Positions 48,714 to 60,098 are shown, counted from the first letter of the stretch. The stretch is 64,000 bases of DNA from Trichoplusia ni (GCF_003590095.1 NC_039483.1:6324001-6388000), one strand, 5' to 3'. Notes: generated by a model not told the origin, from the sequence alone. A program made the numbers and translations.

Positions 48714-50444
48714 AGTACGCGTAACAAGTTGTGACGTAAAATGAATCCATCCATTATATTTTTATCTTCCTCATTACTGCTGGAGTGGGGACGCTTGGAG
48801 AATATTCCTTTTAATTAATGGTTCTCAAGTTCTTTGTAGGTGATGTAGGATAGTTTCTTAGTAATATTTCGAGTTTTGAAACTTTGTTGAAATAATTACA
48901 GCGTTTCAGTTGAAATTTTATAACCGGGAAAATACTTTGTTACTGCACTGTCTAGAAAATGGTTCTAGTCCAAAAAGGAGGGAAAATTGATCACGCCAGC
49001 TTGCCAGAATTTGATTTTTCCTGTAACTTAAGTATCTCATCACTTGATTCGACTTTTATGAGTTGAATTAGAAAAACTTTGTTTACGGTTCTAGGTGAAT
49101 AAAGCTATCGAAACAATATCATACAAAGCGTGCAGAAGAAAGGGATTATTTTGTCTCGTTTTCCAATTTGAAATACAAGAAAAAAAAAACTACTGACAGA
49201 TATGTTTTCCAAGAAGTCTGTCTTCTTAAAACTATTCAGAGCTTCACAGAATAGTTTTCCATGATGAAATCAAAGTTTTGATATTAGTTGGAATATTTGC
49301 TTCCAATTTTCAGCTAATATCAGGGATGTTACTAACACTGTCAGACCAAGTTTAAACAAGTTCTATCCGATAGTGGCAGGTAATAAATGAGACTTGTTCC
49401 TACAAGTAGTTGATAGAGGTTATATTGGATAAGAGGAATTTTAAACATCTGGACGATTTAAAACTTTCTTCATTGATTATAATTTATTCAAAGACAACGG
49501 TGTTTAATGATGAGCCTCCGTCGATCGGTGGCATTTTTGAAAGCGTTAATTATGGTGAAATTGTACGTGTATGAAAATAAAATCAAGACAGTTACTAGAT
49601 TTTGACTCATCACTTTAACTATGTATATTTGGGGTTATTTGATGTGCTAATGCTATCACAAATGTATTGTATAGAGACTAAACGAATTAAATTCGGTCAG
49701 GAAAATATCCAGCCAACTGTAAATATCAAACTATCTTCCAGGTTAGACAAGCTACAACAGTCACTCAAATTGTAATTGACGCCAGTATATCCCGGACAAA
49801 TCATCAAGCCTTTAAAACTAACCTTTCTGTCACATGAGTCACATCATATTAAAACTTTCTCCTAAAATTCTCCTGTTTACGAGTACTGTGGCAGCTACAT
49901 GAAGCATTAGCTAACTCATAAACGAATGACGTCAAATTGATCTCATATTTTTTTATATCCTTCATAAAATTATTCTAATACCGAACGTAATTCTTTACAT
50001 AACCGTTAAGGTATGGAAGGTCGATTAGCAAAGTGGTTTCGGGTATAATATTCATCGGTTGTATTCCGTGCCTCAGGTGGGATTATGTTGGTCACGTTTA
50101 CCGCAAGATTGTAGCTTGGGTCAGACTAGGCGTGGATTGGAAGCTGGGTTTATAGGAAGACATTGATTTTGACAGTTATAAAGATGTTTGTGGTGGGGTT
50201 ATTGATATGAATGCAATATAAGATAGCAAAAATATTATTGTTGCATTGTAAAGCAAGTCCGCAAATAAGTTTCAATATCAATATTAATGATTAATGAACT
50301 TTTAAGTTCTCGTTTTTTTTTTAAAAAAACTCCGCGACTTTGGATCTGAAATCTGATCTGCAAATTCAATATTGTCGTTTCAAAACTAACTTGCGACCTG
50401 CTGCAGTTGTATGATAACATTAATAATTATAATATGATACCAGT

Positions 50445-50640
50445 CTATATACGTCCCAATGCTGGGCACAGGCCCCAGTCTGTATATAGAACGTTTGAGG
50501 ATTGATCATTTCCTCATGATGTTTTCCTTCACCGTTTGGCAGCGGAGTCAAACAATGATTAGGCAAGAATATAAAAAAGTCACATCGATACTTTGCCTGA
50601 TTTGGACCTAAACTGTACCGCATATAAATCCCTACATCGA
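50445..50640 (+). mobile_element. CR1-type LINE 3' region fragment
   Basis: CAGTCTATATACGTCCCAAT, GCTGGGCACAGGCCCCAGTC and TTTCCTCATGATGTTTTCC, then TTCACCGTTTGGCAGCGGAG. Same order as 18543-18735. No open frame. Confidence 0.65.
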
Positions 50641-51264
50641 ACTGTAAGTCCACCATGTTGCAATAGAGGATAACAGAAATAAATAATTGGATTCACCAAG
50701 GTAGAAGGTAATATAAGTCAGAACTCAGAACGGACTTCCTTGAACAATCCTGGCGTTGCAAAACTAGAACAAAAATGTAGTAACATTCGCTACAACACGT
50801 ATTCTCCAAAATATTAAAAAGCATCTCAGCAAGCTTTAAAAATTCCTCAGCTTCGAAAAATATGGACCAGAACATTGCATTATTATTCACTTGGTTCGAG
50901 AAAACTTCCTGACTTTCAGTGAGACCATCTGTTACATCTAACTTTGAAACTTCTTGGGAACGTTGCGTGCATTGAGAATTTATTTTTACACCATTAAACA
51001 TTTTTCTCATAACTCTTACTGAAAAATGTTTATAGCTGCCAGGAGGTAAAAAGTTACATTGTGTAACAAGTTCGTTTTACAACGCCTGGAAAAAATAGTT
51101 GAGATTATATTTTGGAATAGTCTCGCTTTAAAAAATTGTAGCGCAAGTGTGTAAAATGAGCTACAGAAAAGCAGGTCACAGAGGGATAAAATCTAAATAT
51201 ATAAATCATGTTTTTTTTTCTGCCTCTGGATATAAATATAATAATATAATATATCCTGGGACAA

Positions 51265-51400
51265 CTCACACACGGTTATCCGATCCCAAGCTAAGCAGAG
51301 CTTGTGTTATAGTAACCAGACAACTGATAAATTTACTTATATATTTCCAAATACATACATATTATAGATAAATTGCACCCAGACATCAGAACAAATTGCT
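51265..51400. repeat. Interspersed repeat R4
   Basis: GATCCCAAGCTAAGCAGAGC, TTGTGTTATAGTAACCAGAC and GCACCCAGACATCAGAAC form a pattern I know from many lepidopteran introns. It has no coding frame and no other copy was noticed in this window. Confidence 0.55.
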
Positions 51401-51479
51401 AAATGAATGAATTACTAATGTCAATAAATGTTTTATCTAACACCTATAAAAAGCGAAATCATGGGTAACATGATACCCT

Positions 51480-51660
51480 TTAGTAAGACTGTTTGTCTGA
51501 CTGTCAAAGAAGTATGAATAAAAGCCGGGCTCCACAATTTAACGTGACTTCCGAAACACGGGGTAACTCGTTAATAGGTGATAAATGATCACCCATCCGC
51601 GGACCGAACGTGTCAAACCTAGCTGAATCTGTGATCGTCCGATTTGTACAGTTATAGCAA
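51480..51660 (+). repeat. Repeat R1, 3' half, next to the TM6 exon
   Basis: GAATAAAAGCCGGGCTCCAC, AATTTAACGTGACTTCCGAA and GATCACCCATCCGCGGACC match the 3' half of R1 at 400-540. It ends about 36 bases before the acceptor at 51696, so part of the sequence in front of this splice site comes from a repeat. Confidence 0.72.
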
Positions 51661-51696
51661 TATTAATAATACTAGTAATATTTTTTTTGTTATCAG

Positions 51697-51808
51697 GAGC
51701 AACGCTACGCGCGGCAGGCAAGTCGTGGAGAGCAGAGCATAAAGCCGCGCGCACACTGGGTATTATAGTCGGTGCGTTTTTATTGTGTTGGCTGCCATTT
51801 TTTCTTTG
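51697..51808 (+). CDS. Octbeta3R: Beta-type octopamine receptor, exon with TM6
   Basis: A 112-bp exon too short to show as a long open frame. It begins after TTTTTTTTGTTATCAG in phase 1 (its GA completes the glycine codon started by the last G of the previous exon). It codes the end of the third loop ([14 protein letters not shown], the basic G-protein-coupling segment) and TM6 with [10 protein letters not shown]. The CWLP motif is at 51786-51797. It stops after TG at a GTGAGT donor, leaving a split tryptophan codon. Phase 1 in and phase 2 out match both neighbouring exons exactly, and the protein reads continuously across. An R1 repeat lies just upstream of the acceptor. Confidence 0.95.
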
Positions 51809-52535
51809 GTGAGTAAAACTATATTAATGTTGGATTTACGATGAGGTTTATTCTTCGGCTTAGCCGTTACTTAGTAAACAACTGGTAAAGGAAATACTTA
51901 TTCGTTTTCATTGGGGAGAAAAAAACATTTTTTCTTAATGCCTGCAGTTGTGTTTAAACTTTGGCTTTCTTAGAGTTTTTATTCATACATGGGCTAAAAT
52001 TGTGTCTTAAGTATGATTACACATTCTCCTTATAAAAAAACTGTATACTATAAAAAACTTGCACTTAAGCCCATTCAAAAATTACACTTATTAGTGTGTA
52101 ATTTAGGTATAGTTTTCAAAATCAGTAATACCTGCCAATACCTACGTTTTAAAAGAGCTTGGTTAAGGCATATACATGATAAAATAAAAATGAATATTAC
52201 ATTTCATTTTAACGGCTTACCTATGTGAGAGCTTTATGCTTAAAGGATTTGGGATAGATTCAATTTTCAGGTCGGCCCGAAGGTGTGATTGGGTTTTTCT
52301 ATTACATAACTTTCCATATATTGCTTTGGATACAAATGGAAATCCGTTATAGTGTTATTAAGGTTTTGTTACCAGCTGTGTATAATATGATAAGGCTTAA
52401 AATTTTCTCCACTGGTGGGCAAGACGTTTCTTTAGGAGAGGAAGAACAAGCATTAGTCACCATGCAGTCTTACTAGTCTGATTCAATTTTTAGAGTAAAC
52501 TAAAGTGTAGAAGAGCCTATTGTCGATTCTCCTCA

Positions 52536-52644
52536 GTCCGTCTCTTACCAAGCTGTGTCGCAAGAACCGTGTTGATACACAGTTGGAATTTTTACAGATG
52601 ATTTCTTTGTAATGCCGCTATAAGAGCAAATATCATAAATAAAG
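52536..52644 (+). repeat. Repeat R3 copy
   Basis: CCGTCTCTTACCAAGCTGTG, CAGTTGGAATTTTTACAGAT and AATGCCGCTATAAGAGC follow the R3 block order. Confidence 0.6.
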
Positions 52645-53110
52645 ACCCAGGTTTTGTGGTCGAACATTTTGTTTATATTTTGTTATTTTTCATTGTACAG
52701 AATCCTTTGTGTCGCGAGTCTAACTGTTACTGGACCGGTTTTCTAATAGGTACAAGATTGATCAATGTTTTAATTGATCATCATTTACTGTATAGGCTGA
52801 AGAAATGACTTTGTAATCGTTTTGATTGAGGCAATTGGCTGAAAATTACACATTAGTTTGATTAAAATAATACCCCAAAAAGTAAATGTTTAATTACTTA
52901 ATCGATTACATATACGCCACCATTCACCGACTTATCGGTCTCTAACCGATCTCACGACACAGAATGTTTAGTACAAATAGGCTGAAATAAAGCAAATTTA
53001 GAATAAAAAATAGTCATTCACTAATCGTTGCTGAGCTTTAATTTTTATGTTTAATTGATATAGTGACAACAAACATACTTTCCTGCAAATTTTAAACTGT
53101 CTTTTTTACA

Positions 53111-53216
53111 GTTCATAAGATACAGCCTCATTACCGTCAGACAGACTAACAGAGAAAGCCACCGGAGCCTCAGTTATAGGTTTTCGTGTTTATCCTTATG
53201 GCACGAAACCCTAAGA
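53111..53216 (-). repeat. Repeat R3 fragment, minus
   Basis: GTTCATAAGATACAGCCTCA and ACCGTCAGACAGACTAAC are the reversed R3 start. ATGGCACGAAACCCTAAG is the reversed outer part seen forward at about 46244. Confidence 0.55.
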
Positions 53217-53371
53217 ACCTGCCAAAGACCAATTTTGATAACCGATAAGAAATATGTTTTTTCGTCTTAACACACAAAGACGCATCACAACATCCTCCTT
53301 TTACTCTCAACATGCAATACCAACATTAATATTCTCCCAAAACAAATACTTAACGATCTCTTTTTCCACAG

Positions 53372-53588
53372 GTACGTTACTACAAATGTTTGCGGCGAGC
53401 CCTGTGAGACGCCATCGGTTGTCGTCGGCGTCTTATTCTGGATCGGCTACTTCAACTCCGCTCTCAACCCTCTCATATACGCATATTTCAACCGCGACTT
53501 CCGAGACGCTTTCAAGAACACGCTCATGTGCGCACTGCCTTGCTGCTTCAGTTGCTGGAAGGACACCGGCACGGCCCAGTTTGTGTAG
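53372..53588 (+). CDS. Octbeta3R: Beta-type octopamine receptor, last exon with TM7 and C-tail
   Basis: Starts after TTTTTCCACAG. The first G completes the tryptophan codon of the previous exon, so the junction reads [12 protein letters not shown]. It codes 71 residues: the third outer loop ([11 protein letters not shown]), TM7 (53418-53489) with [19 protein letters not shown], helix 8 (FRDAFKNTL) and a short tail rich in cysteine ([10 protein letters not shown]) that could be palmitoylated, ending AQFV and TAG at 53586-53588. NPLIY is at 53466-53480. The frame used is not the longest one here: a 138-codon frame at 53254-53670 overlaps in another phase and is spurious. Confidence 0.96.
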
Positions 53589-54190
53589 TAATTACAGAAC
53601 TGCGACTAAAAATCGCAACGCCCTTAGACTATTTACCGCATCGAAAATCGCTGTAACGTTTTTTATGTAAGCTTTTACTTGTAAACGTTTTGTATTGTAT
53701 GTATCAGATGGAATAAATGGCTTTGTAATACGATTAGAACTAAAATGTATAGGAAAGATTTTTTTGACGGAAAATTGTTTTTTGCTCTTGTATGTATAAT
53801 AAGGTGGCAATATTATTATAACCTTTAGGGTGTCTGTATGTTTGCGTTTTTTATTCGAAGCTTAACTTAAGGTAGCTATGATGAGTGTAAATTAAATGTA
53901 GAACCTTCACTTAAATGTCAAAAAGTGTCGCTCGGTAAAGTAGTAGTTCTAAATTTGATAAAGCGTGCGATTTTAAATCGCAGTAATATTACTGTCCCGT
54001 CTAGAGAAGACTTTATTTTTAACGTTAGAATAAAATTAGGTTCTGTTTGAATAAGTGATTAGTTGAAATGTATTGATACAAGTTCGTAGTACGGGTGCAA
54101 TGTCTACAAATAGTTGATACTAGTCTTATACTTGGTATAGCAATAATTTTTGCTGATATTTCAATAAAAATACTAGGGTAAATTTGTCAC
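53589..54190 (+). terminator. Receptor 3' UTR with polyadenylation signals
   Basis: AATAAA hexamers lie at 53712-53717 (124 bases after the stop), 54029-54034 and 54163-54168. GT/T-rich sequence follows the first (TTTTTTGCTCTTGTATGT near 53780). The site or sites actually used cannot be told from sequence alone. Confidence 0.55.
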
Positions 54191-54654
54191 AGATATTAAA
54201 CACCAATAATGTTAAGGAGTGATGGAACAGATAAATATACTCTAGTATTTTTTTGTTCGTAATTTTGTAGATATTCGTCGGTGAAATATTAGTTTAATAA
54301 TAATAGTTGCTCAAATTGTCCATTCGATGGCAATAAGCATTTATTAAATATATTAGTATAAGTATTCGATATCGTGAGAATATATGTAGATAACTGTTAT
54401 TCGTTTGTATATAAAATACCTACTAATAGTGATAGATAAATCTTCCTCTATTTTTCTTGAAGCCCTAAATCTCTATACTTAATACTAATATGATACCGAT
54501 ATTTTGTAATAGGTACAATATCACTTACCCAAATTTCTCGAAAGCTGATCTACACGCAATTAGTTAATCGGCTTTCAAATACATTTAGCGTGTGATTGGG
54601 TTTAGGTCTAGTGGTCATCCAATCACAGTTGTCATCAGCTGATTTGACAAAGGT
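54191..54654. other. Intergenic AT-rich sequence
   Basis: Nothing recognised. Confidence 0.5.
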
Positions 54655-54760
54655 TAACCTACTAAATGATACAACGGTTTACTCACGCGTATTTATCGGG
54701 ATTGCCGTACTAGAGTCGAACCCTACGAAGCATTAAAAAAAATACTAAAATCAGCTTTCG
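54655..54760 (+). repeat. Interspersed repeat R5 copy
   Basis: ATACAACGGTTTACTCACGC followed by GTATTTATCGGGATTG. The same core occurs at about 3300-3330. A common lepidopteran repeat core with no coding frame. Confidence 0.5.
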
Positions 54761-54907
54761 AGAATCTATAAATATACGTTTAAATCTTTTTTTCTCAGCC
54801 AGTATCATAACTATCAAATAGAACTTTTAAAGTTCGTTATCCGAACTCTTTTCTCGGTCCTTTGTTTGCCCGCTGATTTGATCTAAAAAGGTTGGTTAGT
54901 TACGTAA

Positions 54908-54927
54908 CACACACACACATACCTATA
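54908..54927. repeat. CA microsatellite
   Basis: A short ACACACACACACAT run. Confidence 0.8.
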
Positions 54928-55324
54928 GGTTCACATTGACATCTCTACATGACATGCGCGGATCAGGGCCTGCATAAATTAGAACATGGTTAACCTTTAC
55001 GCTTATATACGCTGATTCGGAAGTCGAAATACAAAATGATTTTATCTTTCGGTAAATTTTGCGATCGGAAGTTTTTGTATGATTTTTAAATCTTACTTAA
55101 AATTGATTTATTGAGAGTCGTATTGAAATACTAAACTTTGAATCTTACAAATGAGAAGATTAGAAAACTTAAAATTTGAAATTTTAGAAGAAAGAAGCGA
55201 AGAATGATATTATTTAAAAAAAGGCAAATGTTAGAATGATGACAGGTATATTTCTATACCTGTGTTACTAAAAATACCTACGCTATCAACTCTAATGAGA
55301 ACTCTTAGCATTGTCAAAGCAATA
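54928..55324. other. Intergenic sequence
   Basis: Nothing recognised. Confidence 0.5.
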
Positions 55325-55475
55325 TACTGAGCGTTGGATTTTTGCAACTCAGTTTTGAGGCACTTCCCCATAAGCTAGCAGGCTGAAATTTTCACGGAAG
55401 CTTCAAACTCAATGACAATATAATTTACAACTATAAAAACCGATTTGTCAAAATTCGAATTGAGTAACATTTAAA
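55325..55475 (+). repeat. Interspersed repeat R2 copy
   Basis: GTTGGATTTTTGCAACTCAG, TTTTGAGGCACTTCCCCATA, AGCTAGCAGGCTGAAATTTT and ACAACTATAAAAACCG match 12715-12905 and, reversed, 1560-1745. Confidence 0.62.
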
Positions 55476-55644
55476 AAGGTGTTTTTTAGATTTTTTAATT
55501 CTTTTGTTATTAGTAGATTTAGTTAAATACCCCAGTTGCGACAGCGCTCTATACCGCGTATAGCGCCATCTCTTTTCTTAAACATCTACGATTTCCTTTT
55601 AAGTGTCTGTGGTAGTCAGGGGCTAAAAACGCTAAGATATTTTT
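55476..55644. other. Unique sequence
   Basis: Nothing recognised. Confidence 0.4.
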
Positions 55645-55785
55645 TTTTTATCTAGCCCACTGTGTCCCACTGCTGGGCAAAGGCCGCTTCCAAATCCTTC
55701 CACGATTCTCTATTCTGGCCGCCATGGAACCAACCCGGTAAGCGTTAAGATCGTCTCGCCACCGCTTCCGAGGCCTCCCACCAAG
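55645..55785 (-). mobile_element. RTE-type LINE 3' end fragment, minus
   Basis: Read on the minus strand it gives GGAAGCGGTGGCGAGACG, AATAGAGAATCGTGGAAGG, GCCCAGCAGTGGGACACAGT and GGGCTAGATAAAAAAAAA, the same end as 11230-11361. Truncated at its 5' side. Confidence 0.8.
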
Positions 55786-58700
55786 ATATATTTACATGTA
55801 ATTAAATCCGAAATCGTGCTAAACGGCAGCCATAATTGTTCGGTATGAAACCTTAAATGTTTATCAACATGCGATGTTACGTGTTTTCGATAGAAATACA
55901 CAAAATAATAAATTATATCTCAATGCTTGTAGTGTTGGGTATATTACATTGTAATAATAAATTCTTTACGGTTATTTTGATTATAAGTTTTGTAACTTTG
56001 GAACGAGGAAGTTATTTTTGTATTTTTTTATCGGGTAGGAAGGTACGTGAAGGTAGAAATACTGACCTTGAGCGGTGACTTATTTATAGGGTTGTAACTT
56101 GTATAAAAATACTTTGGTTCATTACTGATATTATTAATGTTTTTTCTTGTGCACTTGTTTGAAATAATTGTTGTTAATTATTGAAATAACTGGACTTTTT
56201 ATCTAGATTAGTTATGATGGTATAAATCTGGATTAGTTGATGACATGGTAACGAAACAAAAATATCAAAAGACTTTTTAAACAAAAAAAAGGACCTACAG
56301 TTACATTACGTTTTTTAAATTAAAATTTAGTTTAGTTTAAAAATTTAGTTAACTAAATAAAACACTCCTTGTTTTCAACTTCGCATTTCCAGGATCATGA
56401 AAAGGTATAAATGCATTAATGAAAAGAAAATATCCCCTAACTCACACCAACTTTTTGCTGTAAATCCTTTTACCGATAATTTTCAATACACGACACTTTT
56501 TAAGTCATAAAAATCTAAACGCCGCTTAAAATGATCGCTGCTCGTCGAACCGTTTCGTTTCACGGTAGAATTTTCGCGTCTAAAAAATCCGTTTCACGCA
56601 TGACAGGTATCCAACATGGCGTTTAATAGCCCGTGAATATTTGCCCAGTACGTCAAATAAATGTTGAAAGAGGATAACAGGTGTGAGGCGTAAGAGTAAA
56701 AAGCTCAATCAAAAGAACACCATTTTGATATTATTTCGGAAATTGGTTTTAAGACTGATGTTGTTAAATGATTTGCAGAAAGCTTTATTTTTTGAGGTCA
56801 TCGTTTTCTTGTAATTTGAATTAAAAAATCCATCTCTTTATTTTTTAGATCTGATGTTGAACGACAACAGATCATGATTTATAAGATACAGACTGGTGAC
56901 AGATGGATAAACAGCGGTGCCTCTGTTATTGTTCCGATTTTACTAATTCGATACGGCATTCTGAAATCCAAATAACGTCAAATACTTCCATAAACAGTGA
57001 TAACTGATGAGCCAACTTAAAGTTAAATTGATTATTTTCTAATTGATGATACCTAGGCCTCTAAAAAGAGAAGCATGTTCCTAACTATATAAGCCAACAG
57101 ACAAACAAACATAAACTGTTCCAAAGTAACTACATTGATCTATAAAGAAACACACACACACACACAGACAGCTAAACTTAAAGTAATATAAAAGTCTCAA
57201 TCCACAACGCCAAACGAAGAAAAGCAGAATAAAAAATCATAGCTACATACTTTGTCCGGTCGTAAAAACTTCGGCTGTAAAACCAAAACTTTTTCCAATA
57301 TATATTCATAACCAAAAAACGGACATAACTCGGTTCACAGACCATAAATCAATCCTTCCCTTACGTTACGTTCCGTTTTAGTTGAACGATCTAACAATGG
57401 AACTTGGAACGCATCGACGCGCCCCAACAAGCGATGCGTGAATCGGAACGCAGTGGACTACGATTGGATAATGTACTGAAGTGAAAACCTAACAGGTTGT
57501 AGGTACAAATAATTTTGCTGCAAGCTTTGTTGAAAATTAACTACTTATTTTGATATCTTAAAATAAGATAATAGGCGGCTATAGACACTAGAGGTCAGAT
57601 CCTTTCGCGCCCTTACAAAAACAAAAAAATAAACTTGATTATTCTTTTAAAAAAAAGGAGAAAAAAGCTTAATTTTTTCTTAAAAAAAAAACAGTAGAAC
57701 TTCTAAATACATAAAAGAATAAATAAAAAAAAAATATATTTTTAGCTCTACTTTAAATGCACTTCGAATAATCTAAGATACGATGTCCTTCAGTTATTAA
57801 ATACTATACATAAAACGGTATATTTTAACCGACCATTAGATCAGATCAGCATTCAAAACCGTTAAAAACAAATGACTAAAAATTTCAAAAGAATAGAAAA
57901 ATATACAGTGTATTATATTTAAAAACCTTCGTTAACTCTCGCTTAAAAAAATCCTACTATATTTATATTTCCATAATGTAAACAAGTGAAATAGCTAGAG
58001 GAACTTATATTATTTAAAGAGTTGTGTAAATTGAACTGTGACACCAGGTTGAATGTGAATCACACGAAAAAAAAAGTATTTATTCAAGCTGCTACGCTTC
58101 AAATACGTTTAAGTTTTCTACGCTAACGTTTAGTCGGCAGTTAGAGCTATGGAAAAAACGTATTTTTTTACTTTTCCAAAGGACGTTGAGCTAGCTATTT
58201 CGTTGGTTTACGAAAAGATATTATGACTGTTGATGTATTAAAATGTTTAAGCACTTGTTCTAAACTTTAGTCACTAATTAGATTGATTGTGATATTATTA
58301 GTAGGCGATAGAAAATAGTAGATTTGTATATTGTTATCTTTTATCTTGTTTGATACACAGAAAAATAATTCAATCAAAAAAATCCAAATCTTTCAATGAT
58401 TTAAAAAATTTCGTTTGTACGTGTATGGTATAAAATATTGAGTAAGGAGAACTCGCCATTATAATGCACCTGCGTAATAATTTGCATTCTCATTTTTTAT
58501 TATGTAGGTACACTAAATTCGATTTTCTTATACCTCATGGCAAAAAAAGGTTAATTTAACGGTAGAAATTCCTGTAAATTAAAGAAGAAAAGGAATTTCA
58601 ACTTATTTTAATACAATATATAAATCTACTATTATAATAAGGCTTAAGTATATTAAGAATTATTTGTGCGTAAACCACAGTATTATCTATTTAACTAGGC

Positions 58701-58972
58701 TTATAATAAAGCCGAAGCTTATTTGATTAGATTGTGGATTAACTTTAATCTTAGTAGCATTCGCGGTCGGTTGCACCAAACTTTTTCAGTAAACTGAGTT
58801 TAACCTCTACCCTGAATACCAGTTCCACATTGTTAAGCATCTAATTAAAGTCATAAGGCAAAATTAACTGAAGGAACTGATTAAAACAATTTAAATCTTT
58901 GTATTAAGCGGTTTAATTAACGCTCAGAGCTAACGAATAATAAAGATATTCGGTTATATTAAGTGATGTGAC
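55786..58972. other. 3.2 kb intergenic, no supported gene
   Basis: Holds a reversed R3 fragment (56868-56938), a CA microsatellite (57149-57167) and a GC-richer patch at 57380-57470 with an 8-bp hairpin ACGCATCG (57409-57416)/CGATGCGT (57432-57439). GC-richer unique sequence at 56510-56690 may be conserved non-coding DNA. No exon or RNA gene supported. Confidence 0.5.
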
Positions 58973-59215
58973 GACTTCCGTGGTCGAGTGGCGTACGCAC
59001 CGGTTTCAAGGTGTCGCTGGCTCTGAGGTCCCGAGTTCGATCCCCGGTCAGGTCAATGTAAAAATTCACATTTCTACATTGTCTCGGGTCTGGGTGTTTG
59101 TGGTACCTTCGTTGTATCTGAATTCCATAACACAAGTGCTTTAGCAACTTACTTTGGGTTTAGAACAATGTATGTGATGTTGTCCGCATTTATTTATTTA
59201 TTTATTATTATGTAA
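58973..59215 (+). repeat. tRNA-headed SINE (family B), full length
   Basis: The head GACTTCCGTGGTCGAGTGG contains an A-box and GAGTTCGATCCCCGG a good B-box, spaced like a tRNA with a long variable arm. A 130-base body shared with 42072-42262 follows, ending in a TTTA-repeat tail (TTTATTTATTTATTATTA). The internal promoter looks intact, so transcription by pol III is possible. Confidence 0.82.
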
Positions 59216-59238
59216 AGGTAAGATTTAAGCCTCTTGAT

Positions 59239-59370
59239 TGCTGGAATAGCCTAGTGGTCAAGACGCCCTCTAAACGCAACGTATCTCCAGTTCTATCTAA
59301 AGTATTTGTGGGATCCTGGAACGCTTGTTCTGAGTCTGGGTGTCTTTGTGCAAGTCACTTGTTGATGAAA
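59239..59370 (+). repeat. tRNA-headed SINE (family A), shortened
   Basis: The head GGAATAGCCTAGTGGTCAAG has the A-box. The B-box region is worn (CCAGTTCTATCTAAAG). The body GATCCTGGAACGCTTGTTC, TGAGTCTGGGTGTCTTTGTG is well kept. Confidence 0.72.
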
Positions 59371-59690
59371 CCCCTGCGATCTAAGTGGTATGCAGAATTC
59401 TACGAACTGATTTTGAAATATACTATCTACAAAATTGAGTAATGACCCATCTTAACTATAAATCGTCTGAAACTTTTAAAACAACAAAGAATATCCTCTT
59501 AAACACTAAGAACGTATTACAATAAAGCAAGCTAAGTCAATCCATGCAATTTTAAACCATGTCGTTACTCGAGCAGATTACATTTTAGATAAACCACAAT
59601 AATCATGTTATGAAATTTTTTCTTATTTTTTTTTTTTTTTGACATCATATTCCGTATTTTTCCGTTTTTAATATATCATGTTAATGAATT
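59371..59690. other. Unique AT-rich sequence
   Basis: A T-run near 59626-59640. AATT at 59687-59690 is the target duplication of the LTR element that follows. Confidence 0.5.
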
Positions 59691-60098
59691 TGTGGGAGCG
59701 TCAGGAACATTTTCCGAACAGTCTAGGTTGGCCTCCATCTTGGGCGTATGAGCGACGGGATGTTCGAAATAAAAGCGTCAATGTTATCTTGTAGATTGTA
59801 TAATGTGAACTTATAACATTATGGAGTAGAATACAATAGGACGGTTGAGATGGAATATTATTTGGAGCCAATAGGTTAGTACGTGCTCGCTATTTTTATG
59901 ACAACTGTCTTGACAAGCAAAACGAACGTCGTCGCACCTAGCGCCACCTACTACTCTATTCGGGGTAACCCGCTCCCTTTTATAATTTACCACTTACTCA
60001 TTATAATAATAATTATGGACTATCTTAATACACATTTCCACAATCAATTAAAATCGTCTAAATAAACAAAGTATTCTCAATTAATCCGCGCGCCGTCA
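59691..60098 (-). repeat. Left LTR (3' LTR in minus orientation)
   Basis: 408 bp, TGTGGGAGCG...GCGCCGTCA on the plus strand. On the minus strand it holds a TATA box (AATTATAAAAGGGAGCGG). The 60-codon frames on both strands occur identically in the other LTR and are not genes. Confidence 0.9.

Larger units (their letters stand above)
40796..51696 (+). other. Receptor intron, 10.9 kb
   Basis: Bounded by GTAAGC at 40796 and TTATCAG at 51696. Contains SINEs, R3 copies, a CR1 fragment, R4 and an R1 copy, listed separately. The remaining stretches (40954-42071, 42558-43012, 43902-44540, 44599-45509, 45721-46243, 46373-50444) are unique AT-rich sequence with no supported gene on either strand. TGACGTCA occurs at 49927-49934. 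Confidence 0.85.
51809..53371 (+). other. Receptor intron, 1.56 kb
   Basis: From GTGAGTAAAAC to TCTTTTTCCACAG. Contains two R3 fragments. The rest is unique AT-rich sequence. No alternative TM7 exon was seen. Confidence 0.88.

Noticed and set aside
50693..51010. 105-codon minus-strand frame in the large receptor intron
   Set aside because: No family recognised, no promoter or splice context, in AT-rich DNA. A chance frame is most likely, although a nested gene fragment is not excluded.
53254..53670. 138-codon plus-strand open frame
   Set aside because: It overlaps the last receptor exon in another phase. The receptor frame here codes TM7 and joins correctly to the TM6 exon.
58973..59050. 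Possible leucine- or serine-type tRNA gene
   Set aside because: The A and B boxes are good, but the sequence continues into a body shared with another copy at 42072 and ends in a TTTA tail, so it is a SINE head.
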